NCBI RefSeq assembly: GCF_018854495.1
Contig: NZ_JABBDR010000195.1
Span: forward strand, 1-15,256
Source of the DNA: Acidithiobacillus ferruginosus
Lineage (GTDB): Bacteria > Pseudomonadota > Gammaproteobacteria > Acidithiobacillales > Acidithiobacillaceae
Reading direction: 5' to 3'
Length of the DNA stretch: 15,256 nt
Shown here: piece by piece, positions 6,721 to 13,346 of the stretch
Position numbering within the stretch: the first letter of the stretch is position 1
Layout of the letters: each line of letters opens with the position of its first letter
Notes under the pieces: generated by a model
Told to the model about the DNA's origin: nothing
The model's database searches: none
What the model saw: the letters and a program-made list of their open reading frames with translations, nothing else
Program-made: the position numbers and the translations under genes

Positions 6721-7499
6721 GGGGCGGCGTTCTCAGGGTCGGGGCCAGCATAGGCGACAGGGGCTTCGGACCGGACGTTCTGACGCCCGGAACGCACTTT
6801 GAACGACCGGACCGCACCCACCAGCGGCCGCTCGGGATCCCGCCGCTGCGCCAGTATCAGATAGGCGTTGGCCCCTGCCGGCCACCAGCGGTCACCCACC
6901 AATTCCATCCACTGCGCATTGCGCCTCAAGCCCGGAACGGTATATTGAAAATAACGGCCCTCGCGGAGCACGAAACCCTGCCCCTCGAGCAGAGTGCGCA
7001 GTCGTCCCAAAGGCAGGAAGGGGCGCAGCCATGGCCAGGCGCGATCCCTGCGCCAGAGATGCCATCGGCGTACCACGCTCAGGCTTCCCCCCGGATTGAA
7101 ATCCATGATCAGCACATGACCTTCGGGACGCAGGACCCGCCAGCACTCCTCCAGCACCGCCTGCGGATTGGCCATGCGGGTCAGACAGAATGGGACGATG
7201 ACCAGGTCGAAACGCATGGCCGCGAAAGGCATCGCCTCACAGACACCATAGGCCTGCAGATACTGGTCGGAAGGCAGGGCAAAGCCGTCATTGAGCAGTA
7301 CCCAGGTATGCTCGTGGTGGGGCGGTAGTCCCCAGAAAACGGGTTGCCCGAGCTGCAGAATGGTCTCCGGCTGCAGGCGCTCTATCCAGCGCGGCAGCAT
7401 ATCCCGGGCACGGTCAAGCAGGAGGCGGCCGCTGCGGCCGTTCCACCAGATGGCGGCGCGGCGTTCCCGTGGCCGACTTTGGCATCCCGGATGCCGCAT
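6705..7499 (-). CDS. YafS-like class I SAM-dependent methyltransferase family protein
   Basis: The product is a 264-residue cytoplasmic protein of the YafS type, found between gloB and rnhA in many Gammaproteobacteria; this position is matched here. The methyltransferase fold is visible from about residue 88: MPFAAMRFDLVIVPFCL, then the helix NPQAVLEECWRVLRPEGHVLIMDFNPGG, typical of Methyltransf_11 domains. The expected glycine loop for SAM (a D-x-G-x-G-x-G type) is absent: the corresponding place reads TILQLGQPVFWGLP. E. coli YafS also lacks a canonical loop as far as I recall. The C-terminal tail is basic (VRSFKVRSGRQNVR) and similar in character to that of YafS. The substrate is unknown, and catalysis is not proven by the sequence. 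The start at 7499 has no strong ribosome site. The stop overlaps rnhA. Confidence 0.8.
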   Translation of the reverse strand: MRHPGCQSRPRERRAAIWWNGRSGRLLLDRARDMLPRWIERLQPETILQLGQPVFWGLPPHHEHTWVLLNDGFALPSDQYLQAYGVCEAMPFAAMRFDLVIVPFCLTRMANPQAVLEECWRVLRPEGHVLIMDFNPGGSLSVVRRWHLWRRDRAWPWLRPFLPLGRLRTLLEGQGFVLREGRYFQYTVPGLRRNAQWMELVGDRWWPAGANAYLILAQRRDPERPLVGAVRSFKVRSGRQNVRSEAPVAYAGPDPENAAPCPKK

Positions 7500-7607
7500 A
7501 TCAGCGCGATGGCCTTGCGGCGGCGAAAAAGGAAAACACTAACGTCCACCACCCCGATTCAATGCCATAATGGGCCTATGGTACCTTGCCCGAAGGGAGA
7601 TGCAAAA
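7500..7607. promoter_or_regulatory. Divergent intergenic region between the yafS-like gene and gloB
   Basis: These 108 nt must hold the promoters for two divergent units. On the plus strand the best -10 candidate for gloB is CATAAT at 7566-7571, without a good -35 at 17 nt. It sits in a short inverted repeat CCATA-N7-TATGG (7565-7581). AAGGGAG at 7593-7599 is the gloB ribosome site, 8 nt before its ATG. On the minus strand I see no clear promoter for the yafS-rnhA-dnaQ run. Confidence 0.35.
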
Positions 7608-8360
7608 ATGCCCGTTCATTTTATTCCTGCCTTTACGGATAACTACATCTACGTCGCCGAAACGCCCAAAGGGGCGTGGATTATCGACCCCGGTTGCGCG
7701 GAACCCGTCCTTGACTGGTGCGCGGAACATACGCTCCGCCCGAGCGCCATTCTCTGTACCCACCATCATGCGGACCACACCGGAGGCGTAGAAGCGCTGG
7801 CGCAGTATTTCGGTATTCCCGTATACGGCGCCAACCAGCGCATTCCGGGACTGACCCATGCCGTGGCCGAGGGTCGCCTGACGCTGGATGCGGAGATGCT
7901 CACGGTGCTGGAGGTACCCGGCCATACCCGCGATCATATCGCGTATTGGTGGAAAAATGTCCTTTTCTGCGGAGACACCCTCTTCGCCGCAGGCTGCGGG
8001 CGCCTCTTCGAGGGCACCGCAGCGCAGATGTTTCACAGCCTGCAACGTCTCGCGGCGCTGCCTGATCACACCGCCGTCTACTGCGCCCATGAATACACCC
8101 TCACGAATCTGCGCTTCGCGGCCCAGGCCGACCCGGACAATCCGGTCATAGTGCAGCGCCAGAAGGAAGCCATCGCACAGCGCGCGCGCAACGAACCCAC
8201 CTTACCCTCCGACATGGCCCTGGAACGCGCCAGCAACCCTTTTCTGCGGTGCCGCGAGCCCGCTCTGATCCGCAGTGCCAACGCCTTCGATCCCGCTACG
8301 GGGGACGACCCTGTCCGCGTCTTCAGCGCCCTGCGCCGCTGGAAAGACCACTTTTCCTGA
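7608..8360 (+). CDS. gloB: Hydroxyacylglutathione hydrolase (glyoxalase II)
   Basis: GloB hydrolyses S-lactoylglutathione to lactate and glutathione, completing methylglyoxal detoxification started by GloA. The 250-residue product starts with the family N-terminus (PVHFIPAFTDNYIY). It carries the metallo-beta-lactamase metal motif THHHADHTGG near residues 50-60, the later ligands PGHTRDHIAY and FCGDTLFAAGCGRLFEGT, and CAHEYTLTNLRFA, as in known glyoxalase II enzymes. The C-terminal helical domain ends with NEPTLPS, NPFLRC and FSALRRWKD, the usual glutathione-binding region. The ATG at 7608 has AAGGGAG 8 nt upstream; an ATG at 7600 is out of frame. It ends 2 nt from the convergent stop of the M16 peptidase gene. 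Confidence 0.97.
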   Translation: MPVHFIPAFTDNYIYVAETPKGAWIIDPGCAEPVLDWCAEHTLRPSAILCTHHHADHTGGVEALAQYFGIPVYGANQRIPGLTHAVAEGRLTLDAEMLTVLEVPGHTRDHIAYWWKNVLFCGDTLFAAGCGRLFEGTAAQMFHSLQRLAALPDHTAVYCAHEYTLTNLRFAAQADPDNPVIVQRQKEAIAQRARNEPTLPSDMALERASNPFLRCREPALIRSANAFDPATGDDPVRVFSALRRWKDHFS

Positions 8361-8362
8361 GA

Positions 8363-9598
8363 TCAGCGCCGCGTCGGCAGGCACATCAACTCAAAGCGCT
8401 CGGTCCAGGCCTTACGCAAAACCCGCAGGACGGCGTCGGCGTCCACCGCCGCAAGGGTCCGGAGAGACTCTTCCGCCGGAACCAGACGCCCCAGATAGAG
8501 CCATTGCCGCGTCAGGCGGCTCATGCGAATTTCCGCATCCTCCTGCCCCAGCAGGAGCTGAATCCGCAGGCTGCGCTTGGCCCAGATCATATCCGCTGCG
8601 GTCGGTCCATGCTCCAGCAACGTCGCCAGGACCTCTGCCATCGCCGCTGCCGCCTGAACGTGCTGCGCGCCCGGCGTGGCCGCATAGAGCGTCCATTCAC
8701 CGCAGTCACGGAGGGGATCGAGATGGGAGAATACCTGGTAGGCCAGCCCGCGCTTCTCGCGCAACTCGCGGAACAGATAGGAGGCCGTACCACCGCCCAG
8801 TATGGCGTTGGCCACCACATAGGCCAGATAGTCCTCTGCGGCGACGCTGCACGCGGGCGCCATCCAGATCAGGTGCGCCTGCTGCGCCTGGGCGCGGCGC
8901 AGCCGTTTCTGTCCGCCATGAAAACCGGGGGCGGGCACTGCGGTACGTGCCCTCCCGCGCGGCCCCCGGAAGGCGGCCTCCGCCCAGGTGCAGAGCGCCC
9001 CATGCTCCACTTCTCCGACGGCGGTAATGATCAGCGGCGATTCGGCGAGGATCCGCTGGTGATAGGCTTGCAGGCGCTTGCGACTGGCGGAGCGGATGCA
9101 TTGGGCATTCCCCAGCACCGGCCAGGCCAGGGGATGGGTTCCCCAGATTTCCGCGAGGGCGCGCTCCTGGGCCCAATCCTCCACATCCTCTGCCGCCATG
9201 GCCGCTTCCTGAGCAACCACGCGCTTTTCCAGGCGCAGGTCGGCGTGGTCGAAGCGCGGCTTCGTCAACAGCTCGGTCAGCAGCGTGAAGGCGTCGGCGG
9301 CATCCTCCGCCAGTACCGTCCCGTGAAACACCGTGCTTTCCCGATCCGTGAACGCATTGATGGTACCGCCCAACGACTCCATCGCCGCATTGAGCGCATC
9401 GCCATCGCGCTCCGTGCTGCCTTTGAAGAGCATATGCTCCAGCAGGTGGGCGAAGCCGTTTTCGTCCGGGGCCTGATCCCGGCTGCCGTTGCCGACGGTC
9501 AGGGACAAGGCCACACTCCGGCGCCCCGGCAGTCGCTCGCTGATCACGGTCACACCGTTATCCAGCGTCGTGCAGAGAGCTTCGACGGCGCGCGTCAT
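8363..9598 (-). CDS. M16 family zinc metallopeptidase (processing-peptidase-like)
   Basis: The product is about 411 residues, the normal size for a bacterial M16B peptidase that dimerises to form a clamshell around short substrates. The inverted zinc motif is intact: HLLEH at residues 51-55 with the third ligand Glu131 in RVVAQEAAM, 76 residues after the second His. The C-terminal half has the substrate-binding signature SYLFRELREKRGLAYQVFS, so both halves are present in one chain. There is no signal peptide; a cytoplasmic role is likely. The chosen ATG (9596-9598) gives the usual short lead before TLDNGVTVI. An in-frame ATG at 9649 would add 17 residues but places the pnp terminator hairpin inside the coding region; neither start has a good ribosome site. 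An M16 gene near pnp is also seen in Bacillus (mlpA). Substrate unknown. Confidence 0.9.
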   Translation of the reverse strand: MTRAVEALCTTLDNGVTVISERLPGRRSVALSLTVGNGSRDQAPDENGFAHLLEHMLFKGSTERDGDALNAAMESLGGTINAFTDRESTVFHGTVLAEDAADAFTLLTELLTKPRFDHADLRLEKRVVAQEAAMAAEDVEDWAQERALAEIWGTHPLAWPVLGNAQCIRSASRKRLQAYHQRILAESPLIITAVGEVEHGALCTWAEAAFRGPRGRARTAVPAPGFHGGQKRLRRAQAQQAHLIWMAPACSVAAEDYLAYVVANAILGGGTASYLFRELREKRGLAYQVFSHLDPLRDCGEWTLYAATPGAQHVQAAAAMAEVLATLLEHGPTAADMIWAKRSLRIQLLLGQEDAEIRMSRLTRQWLYLGRLVPAEESLRTLAAVDADAVLRVLRKAWTERFELMCLPTRR

Positions 9599-9608
9599 GT
9601 CAGGAGGT

Positions 9609-9637
9609 AACAACAAAAGTGGACCGTACCGGTCCAC
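9609..9637 (-). terminator. Intrinsic terminator after pnp
   Basis: On the minus strand a perfect 7-bp GC-rich stem GTGGACC / GGTCCAC (9619-9637) with a 5-nt loop is followed at once by TTTTGTTGTT (complement of 9609-9618). It lies 40 nt after the pnp stop. This fits Rho-independent termination of the infB-pnp operon and a separate promoter or partial read-through for the M16 gene. Confidence 0.7.
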
Positions 9638-9676
9638 CTGTGTCGCCATTGGCGCTCAACGACGTCGGTAGATGGA

Positions 9677-11755
9677 TTATTGCGGAATATCCTTCATGCT
9701 CAGCTTGATCTTGCCCTGGCGATCCACTTCCAGAACCTTGACACGCACCGCCTGCCCTTCCTTGAGATGATCGTGGACATCGCTGACCCGTTCGTTGCTG
9801 ATCTGGGAAATGTGCAGCAGACCGTCGCGTCCCGGCAGAATCGTCACAAAGGCGCCAAAATCCATGATCTTGGCCACTTTTCCGTCGTAAATGGTATCGA
9901 CCTGCACATCCGCCGTCAGCAACTCGATACGTCGCTTCGCGGCGGCGCCCGCTTCACCGTCCACCGAGGCGATGGTTACCGTGCCGTTGTCCTGGATATC
10001 GATGGTCGCGCCGGTTTCTTCGGTCAGGGCGCGGATGACTTTACCGCCCGGTCCGATGACGTCGCGGATGCGATCCGGATTGATCTGGATGGTGATGATG
10101 CGCGGTGCGTAGTCGGACAACTCGCCACGGCCCTTAGCCAGCACGCCATTCATCAGGCCGAGGATATGCAGCCGCCCCGCCAGTGCCTGCTTGAGCGCCT
10201 GCGCCATGATTTCCCGGGTAATCCCGTCGATCTTGATATCCATCTGCAGGGCGGTCACCCCTTGTTCGGTGCCCGCCACCTTGAAATCCATATCGCCCAG
10301 ATGATCTTCATCACCCAGGATGTCGGTGAGGACGGCAAAACGCGCTCCTTCCTTGATGAGGCCCATGGCCACGCCCGCCACCGGCGCTTTGAGGGGTACG
10401 CCCGCGTCCATCAGTGCCAGGGAGGCGCCACAGACCGTCGCCATACTGGAAGAGCCATTGGACTCCAGTACTTCAGAAACAACCCGTAGGCTGTACGGGA
10501 ATTCGCTGTCGGTCGGCAGGACCGCCGCTATCGCCCGCTTCGCCAGACGCCCGTGCCCGATCTCCCGGCGCTTGGGCGAACCCACCATACCCGTTTCACC
10601 GGTGGAGAAGGGGGGGAAGTTGTAATGCAGCATAAAGCGGTCACGGCTTTCACCCTGCAGGGCATCGATGATCTGCTCGTCGCCCTTGGTACCCAAAGTC
10701 GCCACCACCAACGCCTGGGTTTCCCCCCGGGTGAAGAGCGCCGAACCATGGGTCCGCGGCAACACGCCCGCCTCGATGGTGATGGGCCGCACCGTCTTGC
10801 TGTCCCGGCCATCGATGCGGGGCGCGCCATCCAGAATACGTCCACGCACGATGCCGGTTTCAATTTTTTTCAACAGTCCGCGAACCATGTCTCCGCGTCC
10901 CGCATCGTCACTGCCAAATTCGGTCGCCATGGCCTGCTGCACATCTTCCAGCCGCTTGCTGCGCGCCTGCTTCTCCGTCAGCGCATAGGCTTCCTGCAGA
11001 AGCGGTGTGGCTTTCTCGCGCACCTGCACACCCAGAGCTTCATCGGCCACCGGCGCCACCCACTCCCAGCGCGGCTTGCCGGCCTCCCGTGCCAGCGCTT
11101 CGATGGTTTCGATGACGGGCTGGAACTGCGCGTGACCGAACATCACCGCTTCCAGCATGATCTCTTCGGACAACTGCTGCGCCTCGGACTCGACCATGAG
11201 TACGGCGTGCCGGGTTCCTGCCACCACAAGATCCAGTTGCGAAGTGGTCAGTTGTGCGTAACTGGGGTTGAGCACATATTGCCCGTCGATGTAAGCCACC
11301 CGGGCCGCGCCAATCGGGCCATTGAACGGAATGCCGGAAACCGCCAGTGCCGCCGAGGCACCCACCAGTGCCAGAATATCGGGATCGTTATCCCGATCCA
11401 CCGACACCACCGTAGCGATAACCTGCACTTCGTTCATGAAGCCCTTGGGAAAGAGCGGCCGGATAGGACGATCGATCAGACGCGACGTCAGCGTCTCCTT
11501 TTCCGTGGGTCGCCCTTCCCGCTTGAAGAAACCACCGGGAATTTTGCCCGCCGCGTAGGCCTTCTCCTGATAATTGACCGTCAGCGGAAAGAAATCCTGG
11601 CCCGGCTTCATCTCCCGGCGGCCCACTGCCGTCACCAGAACGACCGTGTCTCCGCTGGAAACCAGCACCGCACCGTCCGCCTGACGCGCCATGCGGCCCG
11701 TCTCCAGTTGCAGGCGGCGGCCGCCAAAATCTACTTCTTTCCGGATCGTGGTCAA
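9677..11755 (-). CDS. pnp: Polyribonucleotide nucleotidyltransferase (PNPase)
   Basis: PNPase degrades RNA 3'-5' with phosphate and is a trimeric partner of RNA-decay complexes. The 692-residue product has two RNase PH domains, the second with the Asp-rich active-site stretch [14 protein letters not shown] from about residue 478. A KH domain with the IGPGGK loop follows near residues 567-572, and an S1 domain at about 620-688 ([19 protein letters not shown]). Length is close to E. coli's 711. Translation starts at TTG (11753-11755): AAGGAG lies 6 nt upstream and the N-terminus [12 protein letters not shown] fits the family, while no ATG or GTG is suitably placed. Only 10 nt separate it from the rpsO stop. 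A terminator hairpin follows the gene. Confidence 0.97.
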   Translation of the reverse strand: MTTIRKEVDFGGRRLQLETGRMARQADGAVLVSSGDTVVLVTAVGRREMKPGQDFFPLTVNYQEKAYAAGKIPGGFFKREGRPTEKETLTSRLIDRPIRPLFPKGFMNEVQVIATVVSVDRDNDPDILALVGASAALAVSGIPFNGPIGAARVAYIDGQYVLNPSYAQLTTSQLDLVVAGTRHAVLMVESEAQQLSEEIMLEAVMFGHAQFQPVIETIEALAREAGKPRWEWVAPVADEALGVQVREKATPLLQEAYALTEKQARSKRLEDVQQAMATEFGSDDAGRGDMVRGLLKKIETGIVRGRILDGAPRIDGRDSKTVRPITIEAGVLPRTHGSALFTRGETQALVVATLGTKGDEQIIDALQGESRDRFMLHYNFPPFSTGETGMVGSPKRREIGHGRLAKRAIAAVLPTDSEFPYSLRVVSEVLESNGSSSMATVCGASLALMDAGVPLKAPVAGVAMGLIKEGARFAVLTDILGDEDHLGDMDFKVAGTEQGVTALQMDIKIDGITREIMAQALKQALAGRLHILGLMNGVLAKGRGELSDYAPRIITIQINPDRIRDVIGPGGKVIRALTEETGATIDIQDNGTVTIASVDGEAGAAAKRRIELLTADVQVDTIYDGKVAKIMDFGAFVTILPGRDGLLHISQISNERVSDVHDHLKEGQAVRVKVLEVDRQGKIKLSMKDIPQ

Positions 11756-11761
11756 AACTCT

Positions 11762-11767
11762 CTCCTT
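11762..11767 (-). promoter_or_regulatory. Ribosome binding site fixing the TTG start of pnp
   Basis: AAGGAG on the minus strand begins inside the rpsO stop codon (TAAGGAG) and leaves 6 nt before the TTG. Good spacing supports TTG as the true start. The site leaves no room for a structured leader between rpsO and pnp. Confidence 0.75.
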
Positions 11768-12035
11768 ACTTGCGCAGACCCAGACGTTCGATCAGCGTGC
11801 GATAGCGATTCACATCCCGCTTCTTCAGGTAGTCCAGCAACTTGCGGCGCTGGCCGACCATCCGCAGAAGCCCCTGACGGGAATGGTGGTCATGCTTGTT
11901 CACCTTGAAATGATCCGTCAGCCCTTCGATTCGGGTGGTCAGCAGGGCAACCTGCACTTCCGGAGAACCCGTATCCCCCACATGGGTGGCATAACCCTGA
12001 ACAACTTCTGCTTTGATATCATGAGACAACGCCAT
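11766..12035 (-). CDS. rpsO: 30S ribosomal protein S15
   Basis: S15 is a primary binder of 16S rRNA in the platform of the small subunit. The product has the standard 89 residues, with the family blocks [32 protein letters not shown] and [30 protein letters not shown] on the minus strand is 8 nt before the ATG. The 38-nt gap from truB contains an AT-rich stretch. The position between truB and pnp is the common bacterial order. Confidence 0.98.
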   Translation of the reverse strand: MALSHDIKAEVVQGYATHVGDTGSPEVQVALLTTRIEGLTDHFKVNKHDHHSRQGLLRMVGQRRKLLDYLKKRDVNRYRTLIERLGLRK

Positions 12036-12063
12036 AATTCCTACTCCTCGGAAATTCTGAAAA

Positions 12064-12069
12064 ATAATA
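12064..12069 (-). promoter_or_regulatory. Weak -10-like element upstream of rpsO
   Basis: TATTAT (minus strand) in the AT-rich truB-rpsO gap matches the -10 consensus at five of six bases. The sequence 17 nt upstream is a poor -35. A separate rpsO promoter is known at this place in E. coli, so one is plausible here but not shown. Confidence 0.25.
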
Positions 12070-12073
12070 ACCT

Positions 12074-12955
12074 CTAGTTTACGCTCATGAGGCGGCGAGG
12101 CGCCACCTTTCCGTCGTCCATCACCTCTCCCAAACCGAGAAACTGCTCCCCCGGCCCGTAGAGACGAATGCGCCCGAGAGAAGGTGCATGGGCGACCACG
12201 ACCCCCTGCCCCTGACGCAGATAATAGGCGGTGTTCTCCGTCAGGGTCACCGCCGGTAAATATTCCAGGGCCAGATCCATGGCCTTGAGGGGGCACACGC
12301 CCCGTCCGAGCTCGTCGGCGAGCCCTTCCAGGGTCAGCGCCTGCGCGACATCGAAAGGACCGGTGGACGTGCGCCGCAATCCTTCGACATGTGCACCGCA
12401 GCCCAGTGCCGCACCGATGTCCACCGCCAGACTGCGGATATAGGTACCCTTGGAACAGCGCACATCCAGCACCAAGCGGTCACCCTCCAGGGAAACCAGG
12501 TCGAGGGCATCGATGCGTACCTGGCGTGGCGCCCGCTCCACCTCCAGCCCCTTGCGCGCCAACTCGTAAAGCGGCCTGCCCCCCTGCTTGATCGCCGAAT
12601 ACATGGGCGGAATCTGCGCAATCTCTCCGAGAAACTGCGGCAGCACCGCGCGCACCTGCGCTTCGCTGACCGCAACAGGCCGTTCTTCCAGCACACTGCC
12701 TTCGCTGTCGCCGGTGGTCGTGGTCTGGCCCAGCCGCAGGGTCGCCCGATAGGACTTGTCCGCATTGAGAATATAATCCGAGACTTTGGTGGCCTCGCCG
12801 AAGAGCAGGACCAGCAGTCCGGTGGCGATGGGGTCAAGACTTCCCGTATGCCCGCCCTTTTTTACGCCGAGCAGACGCTTGGCCCGCTGCAGAGCGGCGT
12901 TGGACGTCAGACCCGCCGCCTTGTCGAGGAGCAGCAGACCATGCTGACAACTCAT
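12074..12955 (-). CDS. truB: tRNA pseudouridine(55) synthase
   Basis: TruB converts U55 of tRNAs to pseudouridine in the T loop. The 293-residue product has the family N-terminus [14 protein letters not shown] and the catalytic motif [15 protein letters not shown], with Asp41 as nucleophile. It also has [16 protein letters not shown] and the [16 protein letters not shown] segment around the active site, and a C-terminal PUA-like part ending [17 protein letters not shown]. The ATG overlaps the rbfA stop by 4 nt (ATGA), and GGAGG (complement of 12963-12967) lies 7 nt upstream within rbfA. Intact and of usual length. Confidence 0.97.
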   Translation of the reverse strand: MSCQHGLLLLDKAAGLTSNAALQRAKRLLGVKKGGHTGSLDPIATGLLVLLFGEATKVSDYILNADKSYRATLRLGQTTTTGDSEGSVLEERPVAVSEAQVRAVLPQFLGEIAQIPPMYSAIKQGGRPLYELARKGLEVERAPRQVRIDALDLVSLEGDRLVLDVRCSKGTYIRSLAVDIGAALGCGAHVEGLRRTSTGPFDVAQALTLEGLADELGRGVCPLKAMDLALEYLPAVTLTENTAYYLRQGQGVVVAHAPSLGRIRLYGPGEQFLGLGEVMDDGKVAPRRLMSVN

Positions 12956-13338
12956 GGCAGATCCTCCGGCGCAGGCGGAAGATGGGCCAGGAGTTCCGCC
13001 ATTTCCGCACCACGGTCAAAACGCGCGTCGTAGACAAAGTGCAGTGGTGGGATGCGCCTCAACGCCAACCGCCTTCCCAGCATCTGCCGGATCTCGCCGG
13101 CATGATCCTGCAGAACTTCGCGCATCGTGTCGGCCCGATCGGGACCATCCATCAACGAAAAATATACGGTTGCCGAGCGCATGTCTGTCGGCAAATCCAC
13201 CATGGTGATGCTGGGGGGCAGCGGAGACAACCCGGAAGACATGCCGTGCAGACGCGGCAACACCGCCGCTATCTCTTCCCGGAGCAAATGGGCCACCCTG
13301 GCGCCGCGCGGATAGGGGCGATGGGAACTGTGCAACAT
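12952..13338 (-). CDS. rbfA: 30S ribosome-binding factor A
   Basis: RbfA assists late maturation of the small ribosomal subunit and binds near the 5' end of 16S rRNA. The 128-residue product shows the KH-type II fold pattern: RVAHLLREEIAAVLPRL, then SITMVDLPTDMRSATVYFSL, and the closing PPLHFVYDARFDRGAEMAELL typical of the family. The AGGAGG ribosome site overlaps the infB stop but lies only 2 nt before the ATG at 13338; the next codon, TTG at 13335, has a better 5-nt spacing and could be the real start. The gene is coupled to infB upstream and to truB downstream. Confidence 0.95.
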   Translation of the reverse strand: MLHSSHRPYPRGARVAHLLREEIAAVLPRLHGMSSGLSPLPPSITMVDLPTDMRSATVYFSLMDGPDRADTMREVLQDHAGEIRQMLGRRLALRRIPPLHFVYDARFDRGAEMAELLAHLPPAPEDLP

Positions 13339-13340
13339 TG

Positions 13341-13346
13341 CCTCCT
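13341..13346 (-). promoter_or_regulatory. Ribosome binding site overlapping the infB stop
   Basis: The minus strand reads TAGGAGGCAATGTTG. The infB stop TAG is part of the AGGAGG site for rbfA. The 2-nt distance to ATG is short, whereas the following TTG is 5 nt away, so the exact first codon is uncertain by one residue. Confidence 0.6.

Noticed and set aside
8249..9610. Plus-strand open frame of 453 codons opposite the M16 peptidase gene
   Set aside because: The minus-strand product has a complete zinc motif and full-length fold; the plus-strand translation is Arg/Gln/Gly-rich without domain features.
10553..11908. Plus-strand open frame of 451 codons opposite pnp and rpsO
   Set aside because: Antisense to two highly conserved genes, with no plausible ribosome site or known fold.
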